A stretch of 64,000 nucleotides of DNA from Symbiodinium natans (GCA_905221605.1 CAJNDS010002701.1:774989-838988), one strand, 5' to 3'. Shown: positions 32,174 through 41,967, numbered from the stretch's first letter. Numbers and translations: made by a program. Notes: a model not told the origin generated them from the sequence alone.

Positions 32174-32434
32174 CATTAAATCCTGATTTAATTCTGCTGC
32201 GGTTTGGGGTCGTCTAGCATAAACAATTAAATCCTGATTTAATTGTTTCTGCGGGTTGGGGCCGTCTAGAAGAAACAATTAAATCCTGATTTAATTGTTT
32301 TCCTTGAGCAGCTTGCCGGCATGGCATGCTACGTCGCGCGACGTTAACAGGCAATTAAATCGAGAGTTAATTGTGCTGGACCTAAGGGGCGTCGAGCCGG
32401 CCCGATGCCGGTCAATTAACTTCAGAGTTAATTT
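32174..32434. repeat. Five AT-rich palindromes (right group)
   Basis: Copies at about 32174, 32221-32248, 32272-32300, 32352 and 32413. The second and third lie in a tandem repeat of about 51 nt that shares TTGGGGNCGTCTAG. The last two have diverged centres (CGAGAG, TTCAGA). Confidence 0.85.
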
Positions 32435-32475
32435 TCCTTAACTCTTGGATCCACTGTTTTCCGGTTCCTAAGCCT

Positions 32476-32980
32476 AGGGGTTTAGGGCTCAGGGCTTAGG
32501 GCTTAGGGCTTAGGGTTCAGGGTTTAGGGTTCGATCCTCCCGTGGGTCTAGGTCATCTGGGAGCGCGCCTGGCCGGCGATGTTATTCTTCTTGGCGGGCT
32601 CTTCCTTGCAAGGGGCGTCCAGGGGGCCAAGGGCTGTGAGGGAACACCAGGCCCTAACAGGGTGTAGGGTTTAGGTGTAGAGGGTTTAGAGTTTAGGGTT
32701 TATAGGGTAGGGTTTAGAGTTTAGGGTTTTAGGGTCTAGGGAACTCTGAACTCTAAACCCGCAGCGGCCTGCAACAGCAACGATCTCGGATGACAAACGT
32801 CAAGCACCCTCAGAACCCTAAACCCCGATCGACCGCCAGCAAAGTCCTTAAGCCGAAAGCCTAAACCCTAAACCCTAAACCCTAAACCCTATAAACCCTA
32901 TAAACCCTATAAACCCTATAAACCCTATAAACCCAAAAGCCCAAAGCCTAAGCCCTGACCCCTAAACCCTAAACCCCTGA
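32476..32980. repeat. Degenerate G-blocks and CCCTATAAA block
   Basis: G-words at 32476-32530 and 32660-32755, then a C-block (32865-32980) containing five tandem CCCTATAAA variant units. Confidence 0.75.
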
Positions 32981-33226
32981 GCCCAAACCACGGCGGTGTC
33001 CTCCGGGGGTGGTTCGTAGTTGCCAAAGCCCTGCCATTCTTCTCACATCAGGCCACAGATCGTGTAATTAGGCTTTTGGGTCTTCAGCGGGCTTCGTCTG
33101 AGAAGGCGCAAGCCCTGAGTGACCCTAATGCCTGCCACTAGAAAACAGACGACATACACTCGACAAGCCCTACGAGAACCGAGCCGCACGTGAAGGCTGA
33201 AGCCTTCAGCAACGGGTTTGGGGTTT
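32981..33226. other. Unique sequence
   Basis: No frame or motif of note. Confidence 0.4.
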
Positions 33227-33533
33227 GCCCGAAACCCTAAACCCTAAACCCTAAACCCGAAACCCTAAACCCGAAACCCGAAACCCGAAACCCTAAACCC
33301 GAAACCCTAAACCCGAAACCCTAAACCCCACGTAGGATGTCTCAGAGCCCTTGATCCCTCTGGCGCCCCTCGAGCCTGGCATCGCGCCTTGAGCGAAGCA
33401 CCTCACCAAGGATTGGGCTTGAACTGGTTTAGGGTTTAGGGTTTAGGGTTTGGGGTTTGGGGTTGGGGTTTAGGGTTTGGGGTTTAGGGTTTGGGGTTTA
33501 GGGTTTTGGGTTTAGGGTTTCGGGTTTAGGGAG
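33227..33533. repeat. Bracket with CCCGAAA variants
   Basis: C-block mixing CCCTAAA and CCCGAAA (33227-33328), core 33329-33425, G-block mixing TTTAGGG and TTTGGGG (33426-33533). Confidence 0.85.
33332..33387 (-). CDS. Candidate exon in bracket core
   Basis: Minus strand: acceptor CTCAAG|GCGCG, open frame AMPGSRGARGIKGSETSY, GT donor TAC|GTGGGG. Gly/Arg-rich. A second frame is also open. Confidence 0.35.
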
Positions 33534-33637
33534 GCGCATGAAACTCTACAAACCTCCAGTATAACCGATGAACCCACCCACCCTTTCCCCCGCTAACCCT
33601 GAGCCTAAAACCCTAAGTTCTAAGCAACCCCCCCAAG

Positions 33638-33817
33638 CCCCCCTAAACCCTAAAACCGAAACCCTAAACCCGAAACCCGAAACCCTAAATCCTAAACCCT
33701 AAACCCTAAACCCTAAACCTAAGCCCGAGAGGAATTGTACCGGGACAAGGCTCCAGGGCTTGCTGAATTCTTCTCCGTTCCGTGTTTTATGGGTTTAGGG
33801 TTTAGGGTTTAGGGCTA
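33638..33817. repeat. Telomere-type bracket, short core
   Basis: C-block 33638-33722, core 33723-33789 (67 nt), G-block 33790-33817. The core is open on the minus strand (TRNGEEFSKPWSLVPV); a possible exon is 33741-33772 (ACGGAG| to CCCG|GTACA). Confidence 0.75.
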
Positions 33818-34160
33818 GGGTAAAGCAGGTATGAGGAGTGGTTGCAGTCTTGCTTGATGCTGCGACAAGTGCCTCGCTGTGTCTCCTGGGGGCTTCCTAC
33901 GTGGAGGTAGCAAGGTTTTGAGGGGCCATATGCGGTAGACCGTTGCGAATGGCTGCAGTGGCCATAATCGAAGCCCTGAACCCCAAAACCCTAACCCTAA
34001 ACCCTATAAGCCACAGACCCCGAAACCCTAAACTCTAAATCCGACAGGCGCTAAACCCCAAAAACCTCAACCCCTTCAGCCCCAAAACCCTAAACCATAA
34101 TCCCTAAACCCTAAACCCTGCAAGCCCTTAACCCGAAAACCCTCAACCCCCAAATCCGGC

Positions 34161-34214
34161 AAGAGCCGGGCCGGCGGTCGACTTTTCCACGCTGTGCGGC
34201 GTTCGGATGGCTTC
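34161..34214 (-). CDS. Candidate exon
   Basis: Minus strand: acceptor GCCAG|GAAGCC, 18 open codons (EAIRTPHSVEKSTAGPAL), GC donor CTCTT|GCCGG. Upstream codons (SRSQ) are also open. Lies between degenerate C-words (33975-34155) and a G-block. Confidence 0.45.
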
Positions 34215-34244
34215 CTGGCTGCGGCTGGGAGCTGGGAGCGCTTG

Positions 34245-34332
34245 GAGGTTTAGGGTTTAGGGTTTAGGGTTTAGGGTTTAGGGTTTAGGGTTTAGGGTTT
34301 AGGGTTTAGGGTTTAGGGTTTAGGGTTTAGGG
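34245..34332. repeat. TTTAGGG block
   Basis: Twelve uniform TTTAGGG units. Confidence 0.95.
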
Positions 34333-34450
34333 CCACAAGGGCGCTGCCCCCTTCAAGAGCATCGCTTTCGAATGCAAGCAGTGCATGGCCTAAACACCTT
34401 TCAATGCACTCCTGCCCAGACTCCCGCACTACGCCATCAGGCCCAGGCAT

Positions 34451-34723
34451 CCCTAAACCCTAAACCCTAAACCCTAAACCCCAAACCCCAAACCCGAAAC
34501 CCGAACCCCTAAACCCTAAACCCCCCTCCCGAAACTTCAAAGCTGGTTCGCGCCAGGGCGGTCTTCGTCGCGTCGCGGACGGTTCGCACCTCCTGGGGCT
34601 CGATGGCCCTCGCCTGAAGATCTGCTTAGGGTTTAGGGTTTAGGGTTTCGGGTTTAGGGTTGAGGGTTTTAGGGTTTAGGGTTTAGGGCTTAGGGCTTAG
34701 GGTTTAGGGTTTAGGGTTTAGGG
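34451..34723. repeat. Telomere-type bracket
   Basis: C-block 34451-34525, core 34526-34624, G-block 34625-34723. Confidence 0.85.
34536..34613 (-). CDS. Candidate exon in bracket core
   Basis: Minus strand: acceptor ATCTTCAG|GCGAGG, 26 open codons (ARAIEPQEVRTVRDATKT, then ALARTSFE), GT donor TTTGAA|GTTTCG. Charged and helical-looking, one of the clearest exon-like cores. An alternative earlier donor is GAG|GTGCGA. Confidence 0.5.
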
Positions 34724-34859
34724 GCGCCAAATGGTCACGAGACGACGAGTGTGCCCGAACCAGAAGAAAGGCCGATTGGAAGCAAGAGCCCTGCCGCTGT
34801 CCTGGGGGACGATGGGCGGCGCCGCGATGTCTTCGAGGATCTTCAAGGCCTACAGGGGG

Positions 34860-34922
34860 TTGTTTAGGGTTTAGGGTTTAGGGTTTAGGGTTTAGGGTTT
34901 AGGGTTTAGGGTTTAGGGTTGC
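34860..34922. repeat. TTTAGGG block
   Basis: About nine uniform units. Confidence 0.9.
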
Positions 34923-35220
34923 TTCAGGCTGAGGATACAGCATTCAGGGAGGATACAGGGTTCAGGGAGTTCCAGTACTACGCAGCCCATTTTTTGTTTG
35001 CCTAACCATAAGGGCCAACAAGAACCCTACCTCATCTACGTAACCCACCAGGTGGAACCCTGATGGATGTTTATAAGGTTCTGAGATGCTTGGAGTATCT
35101 TCCATAGGCCTCTGCTCCGTAAACAGAACAAGCCGCAACCCCAAACCTCCGTACGCACTCATCAAGACCCCACCCTCGACCTCCCCACCCAACTCTACGA
35201 ACCCTAAAACCCAGCTAAGT

Positions 35221-35488
35221 AAACCCTAAACCCTAAACCCTAAAAACCTAAAAACCTAGCTAGATGAACCCTAAACCCTAAACCCTAAACCCTAAACCCT
35301 AAAAACCTAAAAACATCAACCAAAAAAAAGAAGCTCTCGCACTTAAGCTGCCGGCCCCCGGGCATGAAAGAAGATACGTCTGAAAGGTCACGTCCTCCGG
35401 CATCTACAGGGTTTCAGGGAAAGAGACCGGGAGGGGAGGGGAGGGGAGTAGGGTTTAGGGTTTAGGATTTAGGGTTTAGGGTTAGGGT
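35221..35488. repeat. Telomere-type bracket
   Basis: C-block 35221-35314 with two AAAAACCTAAAAACCT inserts, core 35315-35447, G-block 35449-35488. Confidence 0.8.
35343..35403 (-). CDS. Candidate exon in bracket core
   Basis: Minus strand: CCTGTAG|ATGCCG, open frame MPEDVTFQTYLLSCPGAG, GT donor CTTAA|GTGCG. The AG|ATG border leaves open whether this is a start codon or an internal Met. Confidence 0.4.
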
Positions 35489-35639
35489 TGAGAGAAGGGG
35501 TGGTGTGGGAGGCTTCTTCCCTTGAAGCCCCCAAAACGGAGTCCTCCATGGCGATGTGCTTGATGCACAGAACCTGTGCATCTAAGGCACCATGATGAAC
35601 ACTGCCAGGCTCGAATAGGCCGGTTCATGGCTCAGGGAT

Positions 35640-35741
35640 GGGTATTTCCCAAAAACAGGGGTATCCCATTTCTACCCTAAATTAGAATAGAATCCCCTTA
35701 AAGGGAAGTACAAGAAGGGTTCCCCTATTTTCGGAACCCCC
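35640..35741. mobile_element. Fold-back element, family E, copy 3
   Basis: Ends GGGTATTTCCCAAAAACAGG and an approximate complement ending TTTTCGGAACCCCC, 102 bp. Confidence 0.5.
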
Positions 35742-36296
35742 AGAATGCTTTGGGCTTGTAGGGTTTACGCAAGGTTTAGGCGAGGCGGAGTGTGTCAGGG
35801 TCTACGTGAGCTCAAGGAACTTGAGACCCGGAAGCTTTGCAACGCTAAGGGCCCCGCCCCCTTGAGCTGTATGTTGAGTTGGTCACTGCAGACACACTGC
35901 ATCAAGTACTCCGCCACGTCCGGCGTGTCCTGCATGGCAAACGCCAAGTTGCATCTGCCCACAGCACATCTTGGGGTAGTTGCATGGTCATTTCACTTGG
36001 GCCTGCAAAAGGGGGGCCCCTTCTGTACCTCTAATTACCCTTTGCGCACAAGCCCTAAGAAACCCTGAGCCTGAACCCTGATCCATCTGACGTGGCTTGG
36101 AGACTCAAGCGCCCGTCCTTGGGACTGTTTCGCACCTTGCCGAAGTCAGGCTGGGAATCGGAGACATACATAATATAGGTGCCTTAGTATTTAGAAATAT
36201 ATTGACAAAGAACCTCGGGGTCCGGGAATTACAGGCAAGTGAACTTGCAAGCCTACAGGCCCTAAGACCTCTAAGACCCCCCGGAAACCTATAGCC
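35742..36296. other. Unique sequence with plus-strand frames
   Basis: Plus frames at 35745-36068 and 36097-36294 are open; neither is recognised. Telomere-type blocks are absent for about 900 nt. Confidence 0.35.
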
Positions 36297-36500
36297 TTAT
36301 GGGAGATTGACCTCTGTCCTCGACTGTTTCGGTCTACCAGTTCCCACATGTCGGCAGAAGGCTGAAGAGTGAGCTCCAGCCATCCCCGCCTCGTGCAACC
36401 AATGGGCAGTCTTGTGAATTATGTATGGGCCCTTCCTGGATACCCCAAGTGCACAAGCAAAGAGCTCCATAAGCTGCCAGGAACCATAACTTAGAGAATG
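36297..36500 (-). CDS. Exon-like open frame, unknown
   Basis: The minus strand is open for about 65 codons after a possible CTCTAAG|TTATGG acceptor, ending in a stop at 36297. The peptide is protein-like (QLMELFACALGVSRKG, then HKTAHWLHEAGMAG). It could be a terminal exon. The matching plus-strand frames end just before it. No family recognised. Confidence 0.4.
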   Translation of the reverse strand, partial: HSLSYGSWQLMELFACALGVSRKGPYIIHKTAHWLHEAGMAGAHSSAFCRHVGTGRPKQSRTEVNLP

Positions 36501-36656
36501 CTGAACCCTAAACTCCCACAATTTAGAGAACTGCCCATTCTTGACCCTAAACCCTATAAACCAACCCAAAACCCTCTTGACCTTTAACTTTAAACCTTCT
36601 CAACCCTCAGCCCGAAACCTTTCGAAGCCTCAAGCCTAAACCTTCTTAACCCGAAA

Positions 36657-37020
36657 CCCTACCTAAGCCCTAAGCCCTAAGCCCTAAGCCCTAAGCCCTA
36701 AGCCCTAAGCCCTAAGCCCTAAGCCCTAAGCCCTAAGCCCTAAGCCCTAAGCCCTAAAACCCTAAACCCTAAAACCCTAAAACCCTAAACCCTAAACCCT
36801 AAACCCGTAACCCTTTCACCCCTGAGCTTGCGCCCTAAATGAGCAGGCTGAGGGCTACGCATCTCTTATAATCTCATTGAACAGCCACCCGGGAGTGGGC
36901 CTCAGGCCGGAGCGGCCAGCTTTGGAGGGTTTAGGGTTTAGGGTTTGGGGTTTGGGGTTTAGGGTTTAGGGTTCAGGGTTGAGTGTTTAGGGTTTAGGGG
37001 TTAGAGTTGAGGGTTCAGGG
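36657..37020. repeat. Bracket with CCCTAAG run
   Basis: About 14 tandem CCCTAAG units, then CCCTAAA (36657-36806), core 36807-36925, G-block 36926-37020. Confidence 0.9.
36861..36900 (-). CDS. Candidate exon in bracket core
   Basis: Minus strand: acceptor CCTGAG|GCCCAC, open frame PTPGWLFNEIIRD, GC donor AGAGAT|GCGTAG; the frame meets a stop just beyond. Protein-like but short. Confidence 0.4.
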
Positions 37021-37439
37021 CCGGGCCGAGGGTTTATAGGCTGCAACCCGCCGAGGCCTCGGGCCCCCCCCCAGGTGCATGCGCCGCGTAAAGCAGGTAC
37101 CCCAGCAACAAGCCCCTCCCAAACACCCGCCGCGCACATCGCGGGACTTTTCTGCCCCAACCTCCCTTTTTGAACCCCTAGTTTGTGAACAGTAATGGCA
37201 AGGGCCAACCATATCGTTTCTAAATGGCCCTTGAAAAAGCACGAATTCTCTAAATAACTCCCGGATGCATGAAAATATTTCCTATGTCCGCGCGCAAATA
37301 AGTTTCACTTCATTCGCTTCGCAAATTCACGCCCTTCATTCACTTCACATTCATTCATCCGTTTGTATTTCGCTTGCTCACTCTGTTAACTCCGTACGCT
37401 TCTATTACAACCACTAAGGAGTGAACATACCGAAGCAAG
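37021..37439. other. Unique sequence
   Basis: Minus frames at 36987-37242 extend from the G-block into unique sequence; unrecognised. 37250-37400 is AT-richer with repeated TTCATTC/TTCAC words. Confidence 0.35.
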
Positions 37440-37610
37440 CGGGTTAGGGTCTAGGGTCTATAGGGTCTAGCTAGGGTCTAGGGTTTAGGGTTTAGGGTTT
37501 AGGGTTTAGGGTTTAGGGTTTAGGGTTTAGGGTTTAGGGTTTAGGGTTTAGGGTTTAGGGTTCGGGGTTTAGGGTTTCGGGTTTAGGGTTACAGTTCAGG
37601 GTTTAGGGTT
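37440..37610. repeat. Long TTTAGGG block
   Basis: GTCTAGG variants, then about 13 TTTAGGG units, then degenerate units. Confidence 0.9.
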
Positions 37611-37740
37611 TATATGCTCAGATGATGCTTCTACACACCCCTGATTCATACATCTGCCGCCCCGTAGCGACGAACGCTTGAAGCTGAAGGATACCCTTGA
37701 GACCTTCGACCCCAAATGCAAAACCCTACACCCTAAACAC

Positions 37741-37761
37741 CCCCCCCCCCCCCCCCCCCCC
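37741..37761. repeat. Poly-C tract, 21 nt
   Basis: An uninterrupted C-run inside degenerate C-words. A short relative of family A (ATAAGGGGGGACTAACATACCC) follows near 37792. Confidence 0.9.
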
Positions 37762-37857
37762 AAAAAAACCCTGCCCCCCTCAACTCCTTTGATAAGGGGG
37801 GACTAACATACCCTACAACTGTGGTTAAAGGGTAGTTGGGATGCTGGAAGAAGGAAA

Positions 37858-38064
37858 CCTATAAACCCTAAACCCTAAGCCCACCCTAAACCCTATAAAC
37901 CCTAAATGCTAAACTCTGAAACAGTTGGGTGTCTGCTGGCTCCCAATCGAGGCCCTGACTTACTATCGGGTGTAGTCGCCTGGCATTGGGAATTTGATCA
38001 TCTTCGGGCTCCGCGGGGGTTAGATTTAGAGTTTAGGGTTTAGGGTTTAGGGTTTAGGGTTTAG
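37858..38064. repeat. Telomere-type bracket
   Basis: C-block 37858-37917, core 37918-38017, G-block 38018-38064. Confidence 0.75.
37916..38008 (-). CDS. Candidate exon in bracket core
   Basis: Minus strand: GCGGAG|CCCGAA, 31 open codons (PEDDQIPNARRLHPIVSQ, then GLDWEPADTQLFQ). A strong GTAAGT donor word occurs inside, after CCGATA, so the true exon may be only the first 45 nt. Acidic, protein-like. Confidence 0.45.
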
Positions 38065-38305
38065 GGGCTAAGGGTTGCAAGGGTTGTGGATGTACAAGCT
38101 GTGTAGATAACAGCCACAAGGAGCTCCCAGGGTTCCTTCGGGGTTGTGAAGGCCTGAAAAGGGGTTTCTTCGGGCTGTATGAGACAGAATGGCAAGGGTT
38201 GTAAGTTGCAAAGGTTGAAAAGGCCCCAAGAGCCCTTGTAAAGGTTTGTAAAGTTCTAGGGTTACTGAGCTCGGAAGTCAAAACTTCTTTACACACATGC
38301 TGACA

Positions 38306-38400
38306 GGTTCTTAGTAGGGAACGAGGGAATTCGGGCCCTATATATACCCTTTAAGGCATTATAAAGGCTATGTCATCCCCTCATTCCCTACTAAGAGCCA
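38306..38400. mobile_element. Fold-back element, family B, copy 2
   Basis: A 95-bp element with ends GGTTCTTAGTAGGGAACGAG and an imperfect complement ending CTACTAAGAGCCA. It directly abuts the 3' end of the exon at 38402-38581, so on the minus strand its first bases would include the splice donor (GAATG|GCTCTTAG). Confidence 0.65.
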
Positions 38401-38401
38401 T

Positions 38402-38581
38402 TCAGACAAGCAGGATGGGTGGGCATTCTGCAGCTGGTTCCAGTTCACCATCCGCCCATGCGCCTCAACCAGGGCGTGCCAGCGCACAACTTCACACTCG
38501 CAACTGCATGATGCCCTACAGCCATCCACAGCAACTGTAGCATGACCTATGGCCAACGCTTCGGGACAAATCGTGCAAGCC
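38402..38581 (-). CDS. Candidate exon, Cys-rich, unknown
   Basis: After TTTGAG| the minus strand is open for about 60 codons (CPEALAIGHATVAVDGC, then SCSCECEVVRWHALVE and MVNWNQLQNAHPSC). It contains a CxCxC cluster. The family B element starts immediately downstream, and a 9-nt telomere-derived minisatellite is immediately upstream. Strongly protein-like, longer than most exons here. No family recognised. Confidence 0.5.
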
Positions 38582-38584
38582 CTC

Positions 38585-38775
38585 AAACCCCTAAACCCTA
38601 AAATCCCTAAAATCCCTAAAAGCCCTAAAAGCCCTAGAAGCCCTAGAAGCCCTAAAAACCCTAAAAACCCTGAAAGCCCCAAAAGCCCGAAAAGCCCTAA
38701 AAACCCTAAAAACAATAAAAACCCTAAAAACCCGAAAAGCCCTAAAAACCCTAAACCCTAAAAACCCTAAACCCT
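38585..38775. repeat. Nine-nt CCCTAAAAN minisatellite
   Basis: About 20 degenerate copies of CCCTAAAAA/CCCTAAAAG/CCCTAGAAG. It appears to derive from the telomere-type unit by a 2-nt insertion. It translates as PKSPKNPKSP on one strand and LGLLGLLGF-like on the other; neither is a credible protein. Confidence 0.9.
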
Positions 38776-39112
38776 CACCCGGGTTACACGTTCTGAGCAC
38801 CGGCCGGGCGCCTCGAGCTCTACCCATCGATCAGATCGACTGGCTACAACTGAAGAGCCCATGAGCGAAAGATGCGCAGCGGTGTTGACACACAAAAACC
38901 ATTGTATTTATTCATATATATATATATATATATGTATCACAACCCTAATCCTCAGGAGAGTCAGGTCCGTTTTTAGAAATAGCCACGCGCACACCTTTGG
39001 AGCCTTAGACCCCTCGGTTCGGATGCAAGCGCCGGGCGTTGACTTTGAAACCACCTTCTGCGCCGCTGCACATCTGGCAAGTCAACCCCCGGCTGCGTGT
39101 CCCGCGGTGAGG
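38776..39112. other. Unique sequence with (TA)n
   Basis: A short (TA)n tract at about 38914-38932 and a plus frame at 38861-39118, unrecognised. Confidence 0.4.
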
Positions 39113-39144
39113 GTTTAGGGTTTAGGGTTTAGGGTTTAGGGTTG
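39113..39144. repeat. TTTAGGG block
   Basis: Four units, lying 12 nt beyond the stop codon of the neighbouring minus-strand gene. Confidence 0.85.
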
Positions 39145-39155
39145 AACGTGGCTGG

Positions 39156-39728
39156 TCATGAGTCCAAGAGGGGCGCTGCCAAGGTTTCACGTGCCCGCGC
39201 CCGCTGCGAGGCCTGAAAGCACGCGATGAACATGAAGAGGTCAGCAATGCCGAAGAGAAAAGGGCCGAGGGCAAGGCTGGTGGAGAAGTGATGCCGAGGC
39301 TCCATCCCATCGCCTGTTAGGATAATGCGGCCGCCCATCAAGAGAAGGTGATACCATTTCTCCAGCATGAAGACAGAGCCCAGCAAGTAGACCAAGCCCC
39401 ACAGAATGTAGCCAGGCCCACAACAACCTGATCTCTTCACGACACAGTGCCAGGGCAGATGGCTGAGCAAGAAGGCATACATGGACACGCCCAGGGCTAC
39501 GATGAGGAACGAGATGGCACCCGGGATGTCGAAGTTGTTGAGCTCCGAGATCGCCAAGACGACCAGGAAGGACAAGCCACAAAACAGGCGGCTTACACAG
39601 TGTAAGACACTCCAGTCTTGAAAGAGCTGCTTTGGATCGGGCGGATTCAAGTCGAACATGCTGAGGTCCAACTTGGGGGATCTCAGCAGCTGGCCGTACT
39701 CCACCATGCTGTCGCGGTAGCTCGCCAT
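39156..39728 (-). CDS. Four-helix membrane protein, unknown function
   Basis: An uninterrupted 190-residue frame from ATG at 39728 (context GCC ATG GCG) to a TGA at 39156. Four hydrophobic segments at about residues 46-62, 68-88, 105-123 and 153-172 indicate a four-pass membrane protein. The N-terminus (about 45 residues) is polar with NPPDPKQLF. The loop between helices 2 and 3 holds a Cys cluster (GCCGPG). The C-terminal tail is basic (SQRARARE) and ends in APLLDS, a possible dileucine-type sorting signal. I do not recognise the family. It lacks visible introns, unlike its neighbours, so it could be a retroposed copy or a gene with one large exon. No spliced-leader relic is evident upstream. 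The minus frame at 39802-40197 upstream is not clearly connected. Confidence 0.65.
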   Translation of the reverse strand: MASYRDSMVEYGQLLRSPKLDLSMFDLNPPDPKQLFQDWSVLHCVSRLFCGLSFLVVLAISELNNFDIPGAISFLIVALGVSMYAFLLSHLPWHCVVKRSGCCGPGYILWGLVYLLGSVFMLEKWYHLLLMGGRIILTGDGMEPRHHFSTSLALGPFLFGIADLFMFIACFQASQRARARETLAAPLLDS

Positions 39729-39801
39729 GGCAAATATAGATTAGGTGAAGAGTAAGCCCCCAAGTTCAGACCCCGTCACTTGAGGGAAATCCTCAAAATC
39801 T

Positions 39802-40197
39802 TCACAGAGGTGGCATCCCGTCTTTCGCGCGCCCCGAACGTTCACAGCTGACATATGCGGGCGCTTGACTCGTCTTGTGAGGCCTTTTCTGCTTGATTGG
39901 CTTTTGAAGCTGCGCATGTCTAAGATAGTCTATGTCTCTTCTTCTTGTTGTGAGGAGGAGGGGGTGCGGGCGTGGGGGTTGTGGGAGTTGTGGGAGGGTT
40001 GGGGTGGAAGGGAGGTGGGTTGCTTCTGATGTGCCACATTTTACGTCAGAGATTAGGCCAGTGAACCAGCTTGACCGCATCGAGCTGTTTTTGTTCACTA
40101 GCAGCACCGAACGTTTTGGAACCCATTTCTTTGTACAGCGCAGCATCCTGGAACAGCAGCACGTCGTCGCCTGCAAGTGAGGCTTTTCTTTAGCCAC
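39802..40197. other. Stretch open on both strands
   Basis: A 131-codon minus frame and an 82-codon plus frame (39932-40180) overlap. Parts of each look protein-like (plus: LDRIELFLFTSSTERFG). Undecided; a G/T-rich low-complexity part lies at 39955-40020. Confidence 0.3.
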
Positions 40198-40215
40198 CCC
40201 CCCTCCCCCCCCCCC

Positions 40216-40263
40216 AAACCCTAAACCCTAAACCCTAAACCCTGAACCCTAAACCCTGAACCC
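40216..40263. repeat. CCCTAAA block at 5' flank of the LINE
   Basis: AAACCCT units with CCCTGAA variants. It contains AAACCCTGAACCCTAAACCC (40237-40256), repeated exactly at 46586-46605 on the far side of the LINE. Confidence 0.9.
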
Positions 40264-40370
40264 AGGCTTTCGGCTAGCCAGCTTGCAAGTAGTGCACGTG
40301 CCAGTTTTCGAGAGGCCTCCCCTTTGGCCACACCGCCTCTAAGAGGCAAGTTTCACTTATCTTCGAAGCC

Positions 40371-41967
40371 ATGACAGACCCAGCGCGTGGAAGCCAGGAA
40401 CAGTTCCAAGCAGCCTTCCAACAGCAAAGGGAGTTCTACGCTGGCAGAACGGAGATCCGTACAGTACAGGGGGCGTTCTTTGAGGAGCACAGTCGCAAGA
40501 GGCGTGAGCCCCCCACGCCGGTCGCCTCAGGGCTGACCACACCGCAGGAGGGCACCCCAGTTCCGACAGACGGCCCGGTGAGTGGATTGGTGGCACCAAC
40601 CCTTCTGGAAGATGAAACGGCCTTCCAAGTCACAGCCGGTGAGGTGGGCGCAGATGTGAACAACCCGCAATCGGTGCAGCAGGTTTTGGCCGCTCCTGTC
40701 CACACCGCCAAGGACGTGTTGCGCATCGTTCGTGGGTACCACAAGGCAGTGGTGCGTCCTGAAATGTACGGCCTCGTGCTGCAGCTGGAAAGTGCGTTGC
40801 TCAAGGTGAACGACGCAGTCTTTAGCTGTCGCCGTGAACTGGCCTTCATGACGGCAGACAATCGCTCGGAGCAGAAGAGGTCGTGCGGCTTGCTACTGGT
40901 CACAACTGGCTGGCCCAACGGTCTCAAGCCGGAGCAACGTGAGTTCATGATCGGCTGGATGATTGAGCAGCTCCCAGAGGCACAGAATTTCCTGCGCAAC
41001 CGCGGGTTCCTTCGCGAGGATGCCGACCACACCGCCCAGCACGCGCAGATGTGGTTCAATATCCTCAACACGGACCCTACCACGGTACCCCAGGGTACCT
41101 TCTGGAGTGGAATGACGACGCTGCACTTCAAATCCTGGGACCTTCGGCAGGCATTTTTAAAGCGGTATGGAGGGCAGGGTGGAACCCCTCTCTACACCGC
41201 CCCCACGGTGCCAGTCACCCGGCAAGCACGTCCGCGTCTCACCTTGTTCACCTCAGTGGCAGCGAAAACTAGAGATGCCACTGAGGGTCGTCATTTCGGT
41301 GCTGAATGCACACCCTGAAACACAGGGAAAGAGGCTCATCATCCTTTGGAAAAGCCTCACAATTATGGAGCCAGTCGAGGGTCCGGACTTTAAACCCGAC
41401 CACACCGCCTGGTGTCGGCTTTTTTACGAGGAAGCCGAAGGCTCCTTTCAGGCCCGGTTGGAGACGGCCACACCGCTGACCCGTATCATGCACTCTCCTC
41501 CTACCACGGTGGGGTGTAAGGAGGAGACGCTTTTTGCAGAACACTGGAATACGGTGATCTGGGGCACGCAATTCGAGTTGGATGAAATGGAGCGTATCGC
41601 TTACCGGCAGGCCAAGAATGATGGCCACACCGCCGGAAAAGGGACCTTTGTGGGAAAATCCCGCAAGCATTGGTCCAATGTAGTGCTCCACAACTCCTAT
41701 TTCTCGCCGTACCCTTTTGAGCTCCAGCACAACGCAGTGGAGCAAGTTGCGTTCGTCTGGGACGAACTTTGTCAAAAGATGGGCGTCCCAGAACAACAGG
41801 TGGGCGACATTGCAGCCGCCACCTACCAAGGGAAGCCCGTCGCACCCGACGCCGCTAGCCACACCGCCGCGGCAGAGGACGTAGAGATGGAACGTTCCGA
41901 GAACCCTTTTGCAAAGGCCCCACCGCCCACAAGCAAGGGCGCAGGCAAGCAAGGCCACACCGCCTGA
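40371..41967 (+). CDS. LINE ORF1 protein (one frameshift)
   Basis: The frame from ATG 40371 is open to 41318, but from about 41200 the natural continuation lies in the +1 frame, open to TGA at 41965-41967. The change falls near CTACACCGCC (41192-41201), a one-base variant of the element's decamer. The product would be about 530 residues. The position before ORF2 suggests an RNA-binding coat protein, but I see no CCHC knuckle or RRM and call it ORF1p by position only. Decamer copies in the coding part add DHTA, VHTA, GHTA or SHTA to the protein, and one copy (GGCCACACCGCC) sits directly before the stop codon. Whether the frame change is a mutation, an assembly error or programmed cannot be told from one copy. 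Confidence 0.65.

Noticed and set aside
38368-38827. Leu/Gly- and Pro/Lys-rich repeat proteins
   Set aside because: The repeat part is the translation of the 9-nt minisatellite on either strand; only the 38402-38581 portion looks like real coding sequence.
39729-39830. Possible dinoflagellate spliced-leader relic upstream of the membrane protein gene
   Set aside because: Only CTCAAG matches the end of the leader; the preceding bases do not, so retroposition from mRNA is not supported.
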